Source: Liopterus haemorrhoidalis
Lineage: Eukaryota > Arthropoda > Insecta > Coleoptera > Dytiscidae
Assembly (NCBI GenBank): GCA_963971575.1
Contig: OZ020624.1
Coordinates: forward strand, 10,068,625 to 10,132,624
Reading direction: 5' to 3'
Length of the DNA stretch: 64,000 nucleotides
Shown: one piece after another, positions 51,758 through 61,211 of the stretch
How the letters are laid out: each line of letters opens with the position of its first letter
How positions within the stretch are numbered: position 1 is the first letter of the stretch
Made by a program: the position numbers and the translations under genes
Notes under the pieces: model-generated
What the model was told of the DNA's origin: nothing
Seen by the model: only the letters and a program-made list of their open reading frames with translations
The model's database searches: none

Positions 51758-52722
51758 TTATTGTCCACATACAATACATAATCATTAATGGACAGTCAAT
51801 CAGATAAATTACAATAACATGAATTAATTACAAAATGATAATTGATACACAGAAGTTATAAATTAAGTTCAAAAAATTCCTTAAAACTATACATTGGGTT
51901 TTCAGTCAATAAGTTTTTAATTGTTTTTTTAAATTGTATTGAACTTAATTCTTCGGTGGAAACTGGTAACAAATTCATAAACTTTATAGAATAATAGTTA
52001 ATACTATATCTAGATTTATTTATTCGTGTAAAATTGGGGTAAATATTTGATTTATTACGTGTGTTATATTTGTGAACGTCTTCATAAGAGACAAAAGAAT
52101 TTAGGTTTTGATGGGCATATACTAAACAGTGATAGATAAAAAGTGATGGTAGTGTCATGATTCTAAATTCTTTAAAGAGTAACCTACAATCGGCTCTATA
52201 AGATGCACTCCCCATCACTCTTATTGCACGCTTCTGTAGTCTAAAAACTCTTTCAGCAGAGGCAGAGTGTTCCCATGCCAAAAGAGCGTATGCTATGTGC
52301 GACTGAAATAACGCAAAATACGTAATTAATAAAATATCCATTGTAACTGATTTTTGTAGGTTTCTTAGAAGATAGATGGTTTGGCACAATTTCCCACATA
52401 TATGGGCAACGTGATGGTCCCATATCAAATGAGGATCAATATGGACTCCTAAAAATATAATGCAATCCGGATTATTATAGTTATGATTTTTTGTTGTTAT
52501 GAGTAAATTTTGCGTTTTCTCCTTATTTAATGATAATTTATTTGATAAAAACCAGTCTTTTGCTTTAGATAAATTATCACTAGAAACATGTTGCATGTGT
52601 TCCAGGGACAATGATCTTGTTATAAGGGTCGTATCATCGGCATATAAAATAGATTTCGTCTCAATAGCAGAAGAGAAATCATTGAAATAAATTAAAAACA
52701 GTAATGGACCTAAAATTGAATA
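51758..52722 (-). pseudogene. 5'-truncated RT of the esterase-type non-LTR family
   Basis: The minus frame reads from SILGPLLFLIYFNDFSS (RT motif B tail) through the catalytic SILYADDTTLITRS, NKLSLNKEKTQNLLI, FLGVHIDPHLIWDHHVAH, YLLRNLQKSVTMDILL, RVFRLQKRAIRVMGSASYRAD and YNTRNKSNIYPNF to a stop at 51856. It is collinear with residues about 670-948 of the ORF2 at 2811-5657. The frame itself is unbroken but starts abruptly near 52722, a typical 5' truncation. The 3' UTR runs to the (ATT)n tail. Confidence 0.8.
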
Positions 52723-53043
52723 AGATTTGGTTGAAAAAAAGATATCATGGAAGACCATACGGATATGGCCCAGATTCACGGGTTTATATATCGTATATTC
52801 CCACTTGCTGGATTCGAGTTGCCCGAAAAAAAAAAAAAAAAGCTGGAGAGAAATATCTACGTATGCATCTAAAAAACAAAAACTGTTACTAATTGTATAA
52901 ACTCACACATCTCATACTTTCTGGAAATCCATCGGTCATGAACTAATAAGAATTCCATTTATATAACATTTTGTTTATTATATTATCTGCCTCTACATAT
53001 TAAAATAGTACTGTCGTTGTATAATAAGAGCATACCATTATAA
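52723..53043. other. Non-coding, nothing identified
   Basis: About 320 bp with a 15-16 nt A run at 52829. It includes ctggattcgagttgcccg, faintly T-arm-like, but there is no partner A-box. No gene. Confidence 0.35.
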
Positions 53044-53940
53044 CGATTTATTAAGCAAGAGTCAGTTTGGTTTTAGAAGTGGCAAATCTACAACAACAGC
53101 TATTTTGGATTTCATTGATTTTGTGACATCAGGATTTGAAACTGGTACATACACTATGGCCACTTTCTATGACTTAACAAAGGCTTTTGACTGTGTGCCA
53201 CATGATTTGTTAATAAAGAAAAGGTCGTGCTACAACATTAGTCCAGAGAGTTGCCAACTTTACCGGGAACAATATGTTTGGACAAATGATACTCAATCTC
53301 ATAAGCAAAAAATCCATTTTGGAGTACTGCAAGGTTCAACATTGGCCCCGCTGTTGTTTTTGATTTACATGAATGATTTACCAACTTTTATAGAGGATGC
53401 AAAGTCTGTTTTATATGCAGACGATACCACGCTGCTTAATCAGTCCGAAACCTACCAAGAAATGAAATCCAATAACACCTTAATAAAAAATGCTGCGCAA
53501 GATTGGTTTGTGGCGAACATATTAAGCAGAAACGAATCTAAAACCCAACACCTATTGATTTCCCTAAGACCAACAACAAAGAATATTAGTCAAGATCCTG
53601 TTGAGTTCCTAGGAGTAACCATTGGTATAAATCTCAGTTGGGAAAAACATGCGGAAACAACAGCGGAAAAATTATGCAAGGCAATCTACTGTATAAGAAA
53701 TCTAAAATCTGAGATACCCAGAAATGTCTTGGTGACTGCATATCATGCTCTGGTTGAGTCGCATATCACATATACTTTGCTAGCTTGGGGACACTTCACA
53801 CATACACAAAGAATTTTTCGATTACAACGGCGGGTTTATTTATTTACTACCGTCCTTATATATATTCTACTGCCTTGTTTACATGCATCAAACCAAAGAT
53901 AATTTCAAAACGCAGGAACAAATTCATAAATATGAGACGA
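53044..53940 (+). pseudogene. RT fragment of a CR1-like non-LTR element
   Basis: It reads LLSKSQFGFRSGKSTTTAIL, FYDLTKAFDCVPHDLL (motif A), a short deletion, HFGVLQGSTLAPLLFLIYMND, the catalytic SVLYADDTTLLNQ, FLGVTIGINLSWEKH, YCIRNLKSEIPRNVL and RIFRLQRR. A deletion and frame changes near 53834 remove the region found in relatives as AIRVITRSPYRAD; QEQIHKYETR at 53910-53940 is the next recognisable piece. Both ends are cut; the right edge abuts a Dong-like element. It is related to, but distinct from, the ORF2 at 2811. Confidence 0.7.
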
Positions 53941-54183
53941 GAGTGGTCTCGATACAGAGTGTGGACTCCGCTATTTGGAATATGCGGGCCCTGTACGCCA
54001 AAGTATTTATAACACCATCCTGACACGCAAACACAAAACCTTCTGTTTCCGATCTCAAACCAGCAGACTTAAGAAACGAGAACGTGAGTTCGGTGGACAA
54101 CTCTAGACTTTTAATATGTTTGAAGAACACAGAGTTACTTTTACTCATGTATTCTTTTGTCAACATGTCTGTCTCGCCTCGTT

Positions 54184-54930
54184 TCACCGAACCGGTAACT
54201 CTGTTGTACTCCTCCCGAGAGAGTTGTACTCCCTGACGGGACTCAAGTCTGCCAGGTTAAATCTCGTTGCTGCTCTTCGCGCTGCCTGGTAAAGAAACGC
54301 CCCTTTGCCACTAAATTCGTGCTCACTAACGAATTTTAATAGTGGGTCCTGACTTCTAGGGATACTGTTAGCTGTAACCAGGACGAGTCGATCGTGCAAA
54401 CACTCCAGAATAAGTAATCCCCGACCCCCATTTTGACGAGGGAGGTAAATGCGCTGCACAGAAGATTTCGGGTGAAGACTTCGGTTGATGTTCATGATCT
54501 TTCTAGTTCTTCTGTCGAGATCCTTAAGATCATCAACATTCCATTTCATTACACCAAAAGTGTAAGAAATTAATGGGACAGCAAGCATGTTTGTGGCAGC
54601 GATCTTGTTCTTGTCAGACAGACATGATCTCCATATCTGCCTCAGTCGTGCCATATACTTGCTGCGAAGGGCCTGCTTAATAAAAGTGACATCCTGGACA
54701 CCCCTTTCACTGATGCCTAGAAATGTGTAAGACCCTTCGGCATTAAGATGTTTTATAATGCTCCCATCAACCAATTGAACATCTTCACCGTTGTCCAACC
54801 CTTTTCCTCTGTATATATGAAAAACAGCGCATTTTTTCAACCCGAATTGCATACCTATCGCGGCAGTGTACTCAGCAACAGCGGTCTGCAAATTCCTCTC
54901 GTTCGAGGCGTAGAGCTTCAAATCATCCAT
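54184..54930 (-). pseudogene. Dong-like RT, catalytic-box half
   Basis: The 248-residue frame opens at MDDLKLYASNERNLQ, the catalytic box. The codon just before it is TAA, where the family has an aromatic residue (Y/F-MDD), so a nonsense mutation sits on the active-site box itself. Following are MQFGLKKCAVFHIYRGK, YTFLGISERGVQD, SKYMARLRQIWRSCL, PLISYTFGVMKWNVDDLKDL, RKIMNINRSLHPKSSV and LPRQNGGRGLLILE, the thumb and linker typical of R4/Dong RTs. It continues, after a frame change, into the C-terminal segment 53938-54187. Confidence 0.75.
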
Positions 54931-55289
54931 TTAAAAGAGATGGGTAATTTTGTTCTTACGCTTCGACGGAGGACCCGCCATGTAGCCACTGCCGCGCCTA
55001 AGCTCGATCGATAGAGGAAGAAGTGAGATGCAAAATAGTAGCTGGCTTAGGGAATCTCCCTGGAAACGCCACGCTTGAAATGTATCCACACTGTCGACAC
55101 TGCGGTTGATTCACTTGGGACAACAAATTGTGTCTTCCAGAGGGACATAAGTTGCTCAATGCATCTCTCTATCTCCGGGTGGACTATGTAACATGCGCAA
55201 TAATGTTAAAATGAGAGCATGTGACGTAGTGTCATATGCTTTTGCGTAGTCCACCCAAGCCATCGACAGCATGCCCGGGTAACTCCTAT

Positions 55290-55920
55290 AGCCCGTTTGA
55301 ACATACAGTTTTAGTTTGCGATTCTTTCACATGGCGCTGTAGTGGCTTGGTCGGATGGGGAAGAACACGTTATTACCGACTGCAACACCGTACGCCTACC
55401 GCCATTACAGAATTTTAGAGTTCAAAATAAACTGAAAATATTAGTCTACTATTTGTGTATTCGTGGAATTTAATTAATAATAAGTGACTTTATTGAAAAT
55501 ACAAATTTTAAAGATAAATATACGATCTTTATATTTATTATTATTCACAAATCGACGTGTTCGTTTTCTAATTACCCAATATGGAGCCTATTGTACCATT
55601 TCCAAGGAATATTAAAAATATTGTGTTCCGGGATGTTATGATATTACATCAACTAGACATCGTTCTCCTTTAATTGAAGCCGATGTTTTCAACGTGTGGG
55701 TGAATTGCATCAGGCATCCAAAATTTGAATGGTATATTCAAAAAGTAAGCAAAATATATATAAGAAAAGTGATTTAAAATGATAAAGATTCTTTACTGTT
55801 TAATATACTTTTTAATAAGATGAATATTGGGCGCTACCTATATATAAATTTATTGAAGTATCTTAATTATGATAACCACTCATCTACAGTTTATTTAATT
55901 GTGTATTATTATGTGTATAG

Positions 55921-55965
<45 letters not shown>

Positions 55966-56430
55966 ACAAAAGCCGTACGAAGTACCCGTACATCAGGTAA
56001 TTTTAATGATTATAGTATTTTTTTCTTTATAGTCTCTTTTTTTCTAAAATGACATATTTTAGATAATATATGTAAAAATATATAAATATAGACTTCATAT
56101 TTTAATTGTTTGTATTTTTGTTTATTTTATTTTGTACATTGTAACATATTTATACTACATTGATGTTAACAATCTTAAAAATGTATTTGAATTCTTCAAT
56201 GTTATTTTAATAGAATTTGGAAAGCATTTAAGGATTAAATACATTTTTAAGATAGATAATATCAATTGTTAATTTAATTTTAAATAAAAGAAAATAGTGT
56301 AAATATTTAAATTTGCCACCCAAATTTTTTAATTTGCGGATCCCTCACATGGCGCTTTTACTGCTGCGCCTGATCTCCGTTATCAGGTTTACTGAACGAA
56401 CTCTTTGACAATTATTAGTAAGCGAGTTCC
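55290..56430. other. Foreign AT-rich insert in the Dong-like element
   Basis: It separates the two RT halves (right half ending near KENLIIDWSVCHD, left half resuming LSMAWVDYAK). It contains a 38-nt TA run (55925-55962). Near its two edges is a direct repeat, agtttgcgattctttcacat (55313-55332) and aatttgcggatccctcacat (56331-56350), both continuing ggcgct. I find no coding content and no clear inverted ends, so it is left unclassified. Confidence 0.5.
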
Positions 56431-58206
56431 TCATCTAAAAAGAACTTTTTTCTATGATCGACAGATTGCGTTTGAAATACGTCGCGTCATGACAGACTGA
56501 CCAGTCGATAATAAGATTTTCTTTGCAACCTGCTTGGCCCCTCTTTGATCCCCTCTGTTCATAGATGTCTGACCAAACAGAGGCGATGGAGCTCAGTACC
56601 CGCTCGTTTAATACGCTGGTAAAGATCTTATACAGCGTATTGAGACAAGTAATAGGTCTATAGTTCTTCGGGTTGGTTAAATCACCTCTTTTGGGGATTA
56701 ATACTGTACGCCCCTCTGCTAACCAAGATGGTATTGGTATTTCCCCACGGATAAAAGAAGTAAAGTTTCGTGCAAGATGGCCGTGTGCACTGGAAAATGA
56801 CTTCCACCAAAAAGCAACGATACCGTCAACTCCTGGTGCAGCAAAATTGCGCGCTTTTGAAATAGCGTGTTACTTCTTCCGGGGTAACAGGAGGGCATGC
56901 CTGAGGATCTGTAAGATGTTTTGTACAGAATTCCTCAAATCTCTCTAAAACTGGAGTGTCTTGCACGATCGTCTCGTGTTCATAAAGCTGCCTCCAGAAT
57001 ATCTCTGTCCTGTCGACTGATAACAACGGTTCAGAAACCTCAGGTTTGGCCATGAAAAGACATGACGGGCTCGTGAGGTACATAGTATTTTCCTCCATGG
57101 TCCTAACCCGGTTGACCAGTTTCTTCTTGGGCTAGTTCTCTCAATCTGTCCACCGCTTTCTGCTTTAGCAAAAAGAGTGGACAAATTCAGTGTGTGATGC
57201 TTTAATGCGCAATTGATGTAATATGCGCATAGTATTCGGACTTAGCGGCTTAATACTTCGTAAAGCATCAATAGCACACAGAATCTGAGAAGCTTCCTGG
57301 CGTGAACGCGTCATTTTCTTCCTCTAATTGCTGTATACGCAGTTTGCCGTTAAAAGCCTTAGAGGCCAAAGCCCGCTTTGGAGTCAGCACAGCTGCTGCA
57401 GTGTATACAGCACAGTCGAATTCCCAGAGACCACTCTGAGGGCAAATTTGCTTGTCAATAAGCTTATTAAGTCGCGTGAGGTCATCAGCACGAATTTTGA
57501 AACTTATTGTGTCCAAGTCGGGTGCGTTCAGAATGAGGCTAGAGAAGGGCTAGAAAATCCTCACGAAGATTTTTTTTCGGTGAAGAGGATGTTATTCCTG
57601 CATTAACTGAGGAAGACCCAGTGGCTATCTGCCCCCCCTGTTGGTGGGCTTGCAGGTGTCGATGGCTATACCGGTGTTTGGGACAGTCTTCTCGACTCTC
57701 TTCGTCTCGATCGCCTCATTCTGCGTCGCAGGCGTGCTATTTGGTAGCGCAGATTTTGTTGCGACATGAAGTCCAGCTCGGTATGATTTTCACACCATTG
57801 TGAGTGGACTCTGACCATGTAGCCCCTGCGATGAGGTGACGCTGCCTCGTAAACCTGAAGCAGGTCTTTCCTGCTCCTCGGGTGTCCACCTGTGGCGGGT
57901 CCGGCTAGCGGTATTGTAGCTTCGCCCAACTGTTTGTGGGTCCCCATCCGAAAAGGACCCGTTGTGGGAAGCTGTATGGTTACTTGTTTTATATTGAACC
58001 ATTTTTCACGTTTCATGGGAAGGTTGGCACCATGAAACGGTGGCAGGATTCATCGACCAGATGGTAGGGTCGACGTTACCCCAATTGGTTCCTGCCATGG
58101 TAACATTGTGGTAGCGATTCGGAGGAAAGGGCGCTAAGCCTTTTCAGCCAAAAGACCGCCGTACCCGTCTATTACTGTTATTAATTATTATTATTATTAT
58201 TATTAT

Positions 58207-58463
58207 GTGGGGTTTGTCAGGTCTTGAGAAGCGTCCACTAATCTCAAACTTCAGCACCTTTTGATCCGCGTCATACTAGAGACTAGTGGAGCTAAATACA
58301 CACGACTGCATCCCAAACCCTGGCGATATGCAGCCGCAGAAATTACGCTAGATCCAGTGCCCGCACAATGCGGAGTGACCCGAGTAGCACTGATTTCTGC
58401 ATCCTGCAGATCAAAGAGTTCGCAGAAGATCTACAGGCGGGAATGGACTCGATTTCCCTTCGC

Positions 58464-58464
<1 letters not shown>
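58207..58464 (-). mobile_element. Dong-like 3' fragment between TTA tracts (copy B)
   Basis: On the plus strand it reads ggggtttgtcaggtcttgag ... gggaatggactcgatttccc and is flanked on both sides by (TTA)n (58180-58205 and 58465-58497). On the minus strand it encodes the C-terminal REIESIPACRSSANSLICRM segment, then the stop and 3' UTR. The 5' cut point differs from the other copies, as in target-primed 5' truncation. Confidence 0.75.
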
Positions 58465-58497
<33 letters not shown>

Positions 58498-58498
<1 letters not shown>

Positions 58499-58871
58499 GG
58501 GGTTTGTCAGGTCTTGACAAGCGTCCACTAATCTCAAACTTCAGCAACCTTTTTGAGCCGCGTCATACTAGAGACTAGTGGAGCTAAATATACACGAGTG
58601 CATCCCAAACCCTGGCAATATGCAGCCGCGGAAATTACGCCAGATCCAGTGCCCGCACAATGCGGAGCGACCCGAGCAGCACTGCTTTCTGCATCCTGCA
58701 GATCAAAGAGTTGGCAGAAGATCTACAGGCGGGAATGGACTCGATTTCCCTTCGATAGGAGGCTTTCATGCCACCCAAAACACCAACTATCAGGACTACA
58801 AGCTTAACTTTATACCCGGGATACAGCTTTCTAAGCTCGGACAAGAGGTCCATATACTTGGACCACTTGGA
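58498..58871 (-). mobile_element. Dong-like 3' fragment between TTA tracts (copy C)
   Basis: The longest of the 3' fragments. On the minus strand 58853-58635 encodes MDLLSELRKLYPGYKVKLVV, IVGVLGGMKASYRREIE, then SLICRMQKAVLLGSLRIVRA and a stop, the C-terminal end of an R4/Dong-type polyprotein. The 3' UTR runs to gacaaaccccaat and (AAT)n. Confidence 0.75.
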
Positions 58872-58892
58872 TTATTATTTATTAATATTATT

Positions 58893-59103
58893 ATGGGGTT
58901 TGTCAGGTCTTGACAAGCGTCCACTAATCTCAAACTTCAGCAACCTTTTGAGTCGCGTCATACTAGAGACTAGTGGAGCTAAATACACACGACTGCATCC
59001 CAAACCCTGGCGATATGCAGCCGCGGAAATTACGCTAGATCCAGTGCCCGAACAAATGCGGAGTGACCCGAGCAGCACTGCTTTCTGCATCCTGCAGATC
59101 AAA
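58893..59103 (-). mobile_element. Dong-like 3' fragment running into the assembly gap (copy D)
   Basis: Same 3' end (ggggtttgtcaggtcttgac on the plus strand) beside attattatg. It continues into the N block at 59104. The sequence beyond the gap (59304-59540) matches the 5' end of the same family, so these may be the two ends of one element. Confidence 0.7.
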
Positions 59104-59303
59104 NNNNNNNNNNNNNNNNNNNNNNNNNNNNNNNNNNNNNNNNNNNNNNNNNNNNNNNNNNNNNNNNNNNNNNNNNNNNNNNNNNNNNNNNNNNNNNNNN
59201 NNNNNNNNNNNNNNNNNNNNNNNNNNNNNNNNNNNNNNNNNNNNNNNNNNNNNNNNNNNNNNNNNNNNNNNNNNNNNNNNNNNNNNNNNNNNNNNNNNNN
59301 NNN
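59104..59303. other. Assembly gap, 200 N
   Basis: Exactly 200 N, which suggests a placeholder of arbitrary size. Frames translated as X across it have no meaning. Confidence 0.98.
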
Positions 59304-59540
59304 CCCATCCGAGAAGGACTCGTTGTGGGAAGCTGTATGGTTTCTTATATTTCCTGGAACCATTTATACGTTTCATGGGAAGGTTGGCCCTATGAAACGG
59401 TGGCAGGATTCACCGACCAGATTATAGGGTCGACGTTACCCCCAATTGGTTCCTGCCGTGGTAACACTGTGGTAGTGATCCGGGGGGAAAGAGCGCTAAG
59501 CCTTTTCGGTCAAAAGATCGCCGTACCCCGATTATTATTG
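59304..59540 (-). mobile_element. Dong-like 5' end next to (ATT)n
   Basis: It matches 57945-58168 (ccatccgagaaggactcgtt, gtttcatgggaaggttgg, ttggttcctgccgtggtaac, gagcgctaagccttttcgg, gccgtaccccg). It ends at an ATT-type tract, mirroring the 5' end of the 58168 element. No coding frame of length. Confidence 0.7.
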
Positions 59541-59555
59541 TTATTATTATTCAGG

Positions 59556-59715
59556 ATACGTGGGATCATCAGGCCCAAAAGCTCGATATGGTCAGATGTT
59601 GCGACCATTGCGAACTTTCCTTGCGTGATTCAGGGTTCGCGGGATCATCAGGCCCGAAAGCTCAGCAAATAGCCAGGTGTTATGGCCATTAAGAACTTCC
59701 CCTGCGAATTTATTA
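59556..59715. repeat. Two tandem copies of an 80-bp unit between ATT tracts
   Basis: ttcaggatacgtgggatcat...gaactttccttgcgtgattc is repeated as ttcagggttcgcgggatcat...gaacttcccctgcgaattt, sharing atcaggcccraaagctc and ggccatt phrases. Bracketed by ATT tracts at 59537-59555 and 59709-59740. Identity unknown; possibly the end of another TAA-targeting element. Confidence 0.6.
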
Positions 59716-59769
59716 TTATTATTATTATTATTATTATAATAATTACACTTATAACACTCTCACTGTTAC

Positions 59770-60168
59770 GTTCACTGCCGGAGATTTTTCGTTTTCACGC
59801 ACGTACATATATTCTTCCATTCTGGGTCCAAACATACATAACATTACACGTTGTCCTAAATTTCCGGGCAGCTGCTAGTAGGGACCGACGACGCTGTATT
59901 AAGTTCTCGTTCACGTGGACGTTGCTGGGCACGCCTTGGCAACCGAGTTCCTTGGTACTAAGGTTTCTTTCAATTTTCCGGCATCTGAGGAAGTTGCTTT
60001 TATCAAAGTTCCGTATGAACTTTATTATAATTACCCTGGTGGTGGGAAATGTCGGATTCGGGTACATCATGTACCCCGACGCAATTGCGCCTGCTATACT
60101 GCTCTTGGTCATCAAGCTTACCCTTCAGCGCAAATATCCTTTGTTGCTGTGCGCTAGAAATTTTAACT
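59770..60168 (-). pseudogene. ORF1 fragment of a PHD-type element (FP domain)
   Basis: Two frames on the minus strand give LDDQEQYSRRNCVGVHDVPE and then VIIIKFIRNFDKSNFLRCRK, SNVHVNENLIQRRRSLLAAA and CNVMYVWTQNGRIYVRA. This matches ORF1 at 33677-34273 in order (EQYSRRNYVEIHGLPE, RNFDKVQLLKCRK, VYVNDNLTQRRRALLSAA), with an internal deletion between the two parts. Its end runs into the ATT tract at 59709-59740. It abuts the SAP-domain gag fragment at 60172. Confidence 0.75.
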
Positions 60169-60174
60169 AATTAA

Positions 60175-60522
60175 CTAACTGCCTTCCAGTATTATATAAT
60201 TTTCAGATTCTAATGAAGTTAGTTCTGTTTTCAAAGTTCCAGAATTTTCTAATAATTTTGCTTCTAATTTCCTGGAATTTTCTAATATTAATTCTAGTTT
60301 CAATGTTCCAGAACTCTCTACCAATAATTTTGCTTGAAGCGTAGCGTTCGTCTCAAATACATAAGTATCTGGATATTGACCTTCCTCCAGCATCTCTTCA
60401 TAAAGTCGTGCCTGAAGTCCCGACTTCTTTTCGGTAATAGTCAATTTCCGTTCTTCTAGTTCTCTTTTTAACTCTGCTATTTTGAGATCATGCAATTTTT
60501 TTGCACTAGCCATTTTTAACAA
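60175..60522 (-). pseudogene. N-terminal fragment of a SAP-domain gag protein
   Basis: The 115-residue frame starts MLKMASAKKLHDLKIAELKR. Residues 8-45 form a SAP motif (LKIAELKRELEERKL, then GLQARLYEEML), a DNA-binding helix-extended loop-helix. The rest is a Lys/Glu/Leu-rich heptad region (repeated KLLENSGTLK) and stops where the foreign ORF1 fragment begins. SAP domains occur at the start of gag in some insect Ty3/gypsy elements. About 110 nt upstream of the start is attggtgtcagatgtgagg, the kind of sequence found just inside the 5' LTR of such elements. A cellular SAP protein is the alternative. Confidence 0.6.
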
Positions 60523-60712
60523 TTTTATTTAAACAGTTCACACTACTTGTTAATTTATTTAAAACGTCAACTAATTTTATTTATTTAAATTTAATTAGTT
60601 TATTTATTACTTTATATCATTTTACCTCACATCTGACACCAATTATAACGTTTTTTTGTTCTTCAGAGAGGTGATATGTCCATTTAAAAAAATATTAATT
60701 ATATTTATATCA

Positions 60713-61054
60713 GATTGGGTAGAGTTTTCCGTTATTCCTAGGTGAAACATCATTAAATAACAATATTCAATTAAAACACTAGGTTGGTTTCACAAATATA
60801 TTTTTTACGTATTTCGGCTATTAAGCCATTCTCAAGAGTTACAAATTAAACTAACTAAAAAATAAAAAATGCAATAATATATATACTATGTCTGTACAGA
60901 GGTAGGTGGATGGGGGGGTTACAAATAAGGTGACAATTATAGTTTTATTATAGGGCTGTTGTATAACTCTACCTGCTCATTCATTATGGGTATTCCTGCC
61001 TGTAATTGTTTGTATATATTTGTGAAACCAACCTAGTGTTTTAATTGAATATTG
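60713..61054 (-). mobile_element. Short Penelope-like relic with inverted ends and 14-bp target duplication
   Basis: Flanked by exact TTATATTTATATCA duplications (60699-60712 and 61055-61068). After a 46-nt one-sided extension (60713-60758) come inverted arms of about 42 bp (from aacaatattcaattaaaac at 60759, mirrored at 61015-61056). Inside the left arm edge is a hammerhead-like motif. The layout, including the 46-nt extension length, equals that of the coding Penelope-like element at 37041-39985, although the sequences differ. No coding region remains. Confidence 0.75.
60800..60850 (-). ncRNA. Hammerhead-like motif in the Penelope relic
   Basis: On the minus strand: CTTGAGAAT, a GGCT/AGCC stem with TAAT loop, then GAAATACG. 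It parallels the motif at 37150-37205 (core, short perfect helix II, GAAA). The core CTTGAGAA departs from CUGANGA, so catalytic activity is unlikely or non-canonical. Confidence 0.4.
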
Positions 61055-61211
61055 TTATATTTATATCACTTATTTATTAAATCAACCAAATACAACTCAA
61101 ATTGTCTCCCACTAAAACCGTTTTTAATTAACATATAGTTTATTAATTTATTTTAACACTATTGTCTATCAAATATATATTTAGCACTGGTAAAATCTGA
61201 ATGTCATTTTT

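Larger units (their letters stand above)
53938..58168 (-). mobile_element. R4/Dong-like non-LTR element, decayed, with an internal insertion
   Basis: It is read on the minus strand. The 5' end at about 58168 abuts (AAT)n (58160-58205 region), starting acgggtacggcggtc. 57666-58016 is an Arg-rich N-terminal region. 56430-57100 is the RT N-terminal half: FWRQLYEHETIVQDTP, VTPEEVTRYF, NPKNYRPITCLNTLYKIFT. 54940-55290 holds LSMAWVDYAKAYDTTSHALI and QGDSLSQLLFCISLLPLSIE. 54184-54930 holds MDDLKLYAS onward. 53938-54187 is the C-terminal region LRSETEGFVFACQDGVINT. The 3' end is missing. 55300-56430 is foreign. R4/Dong elements are known to target TAA repeats, agreeing with the flank. Confidence 0.7.
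60640..61205 (-). repeat. Probable 5' LTR of the SAP-gag element, holding a Penelope relic
   Basis: Reading the minus strand, this AT-rich stretch ends at acgttata just before the attggtgtcagatgtgagg leader. It is interrupted by the 342-bp element at 60713-61054. The outer boundary cannot be fixed because HINE copy 5 begins at 61212. Confidence 0.35.

Noticed and set aside
58768..59427. 219-residue frame across the N block
   Set aside because: Most of it is translated N; flanks are Dong-like non-coding or opposite-strand sequence.
59682..60170. 162-residue plus-strand frame beginning with an isoleucine run
   Set aside because: The isoleucines come from (ATT)n and the rest is antisense to the ORF1 fragment on the minus strand.
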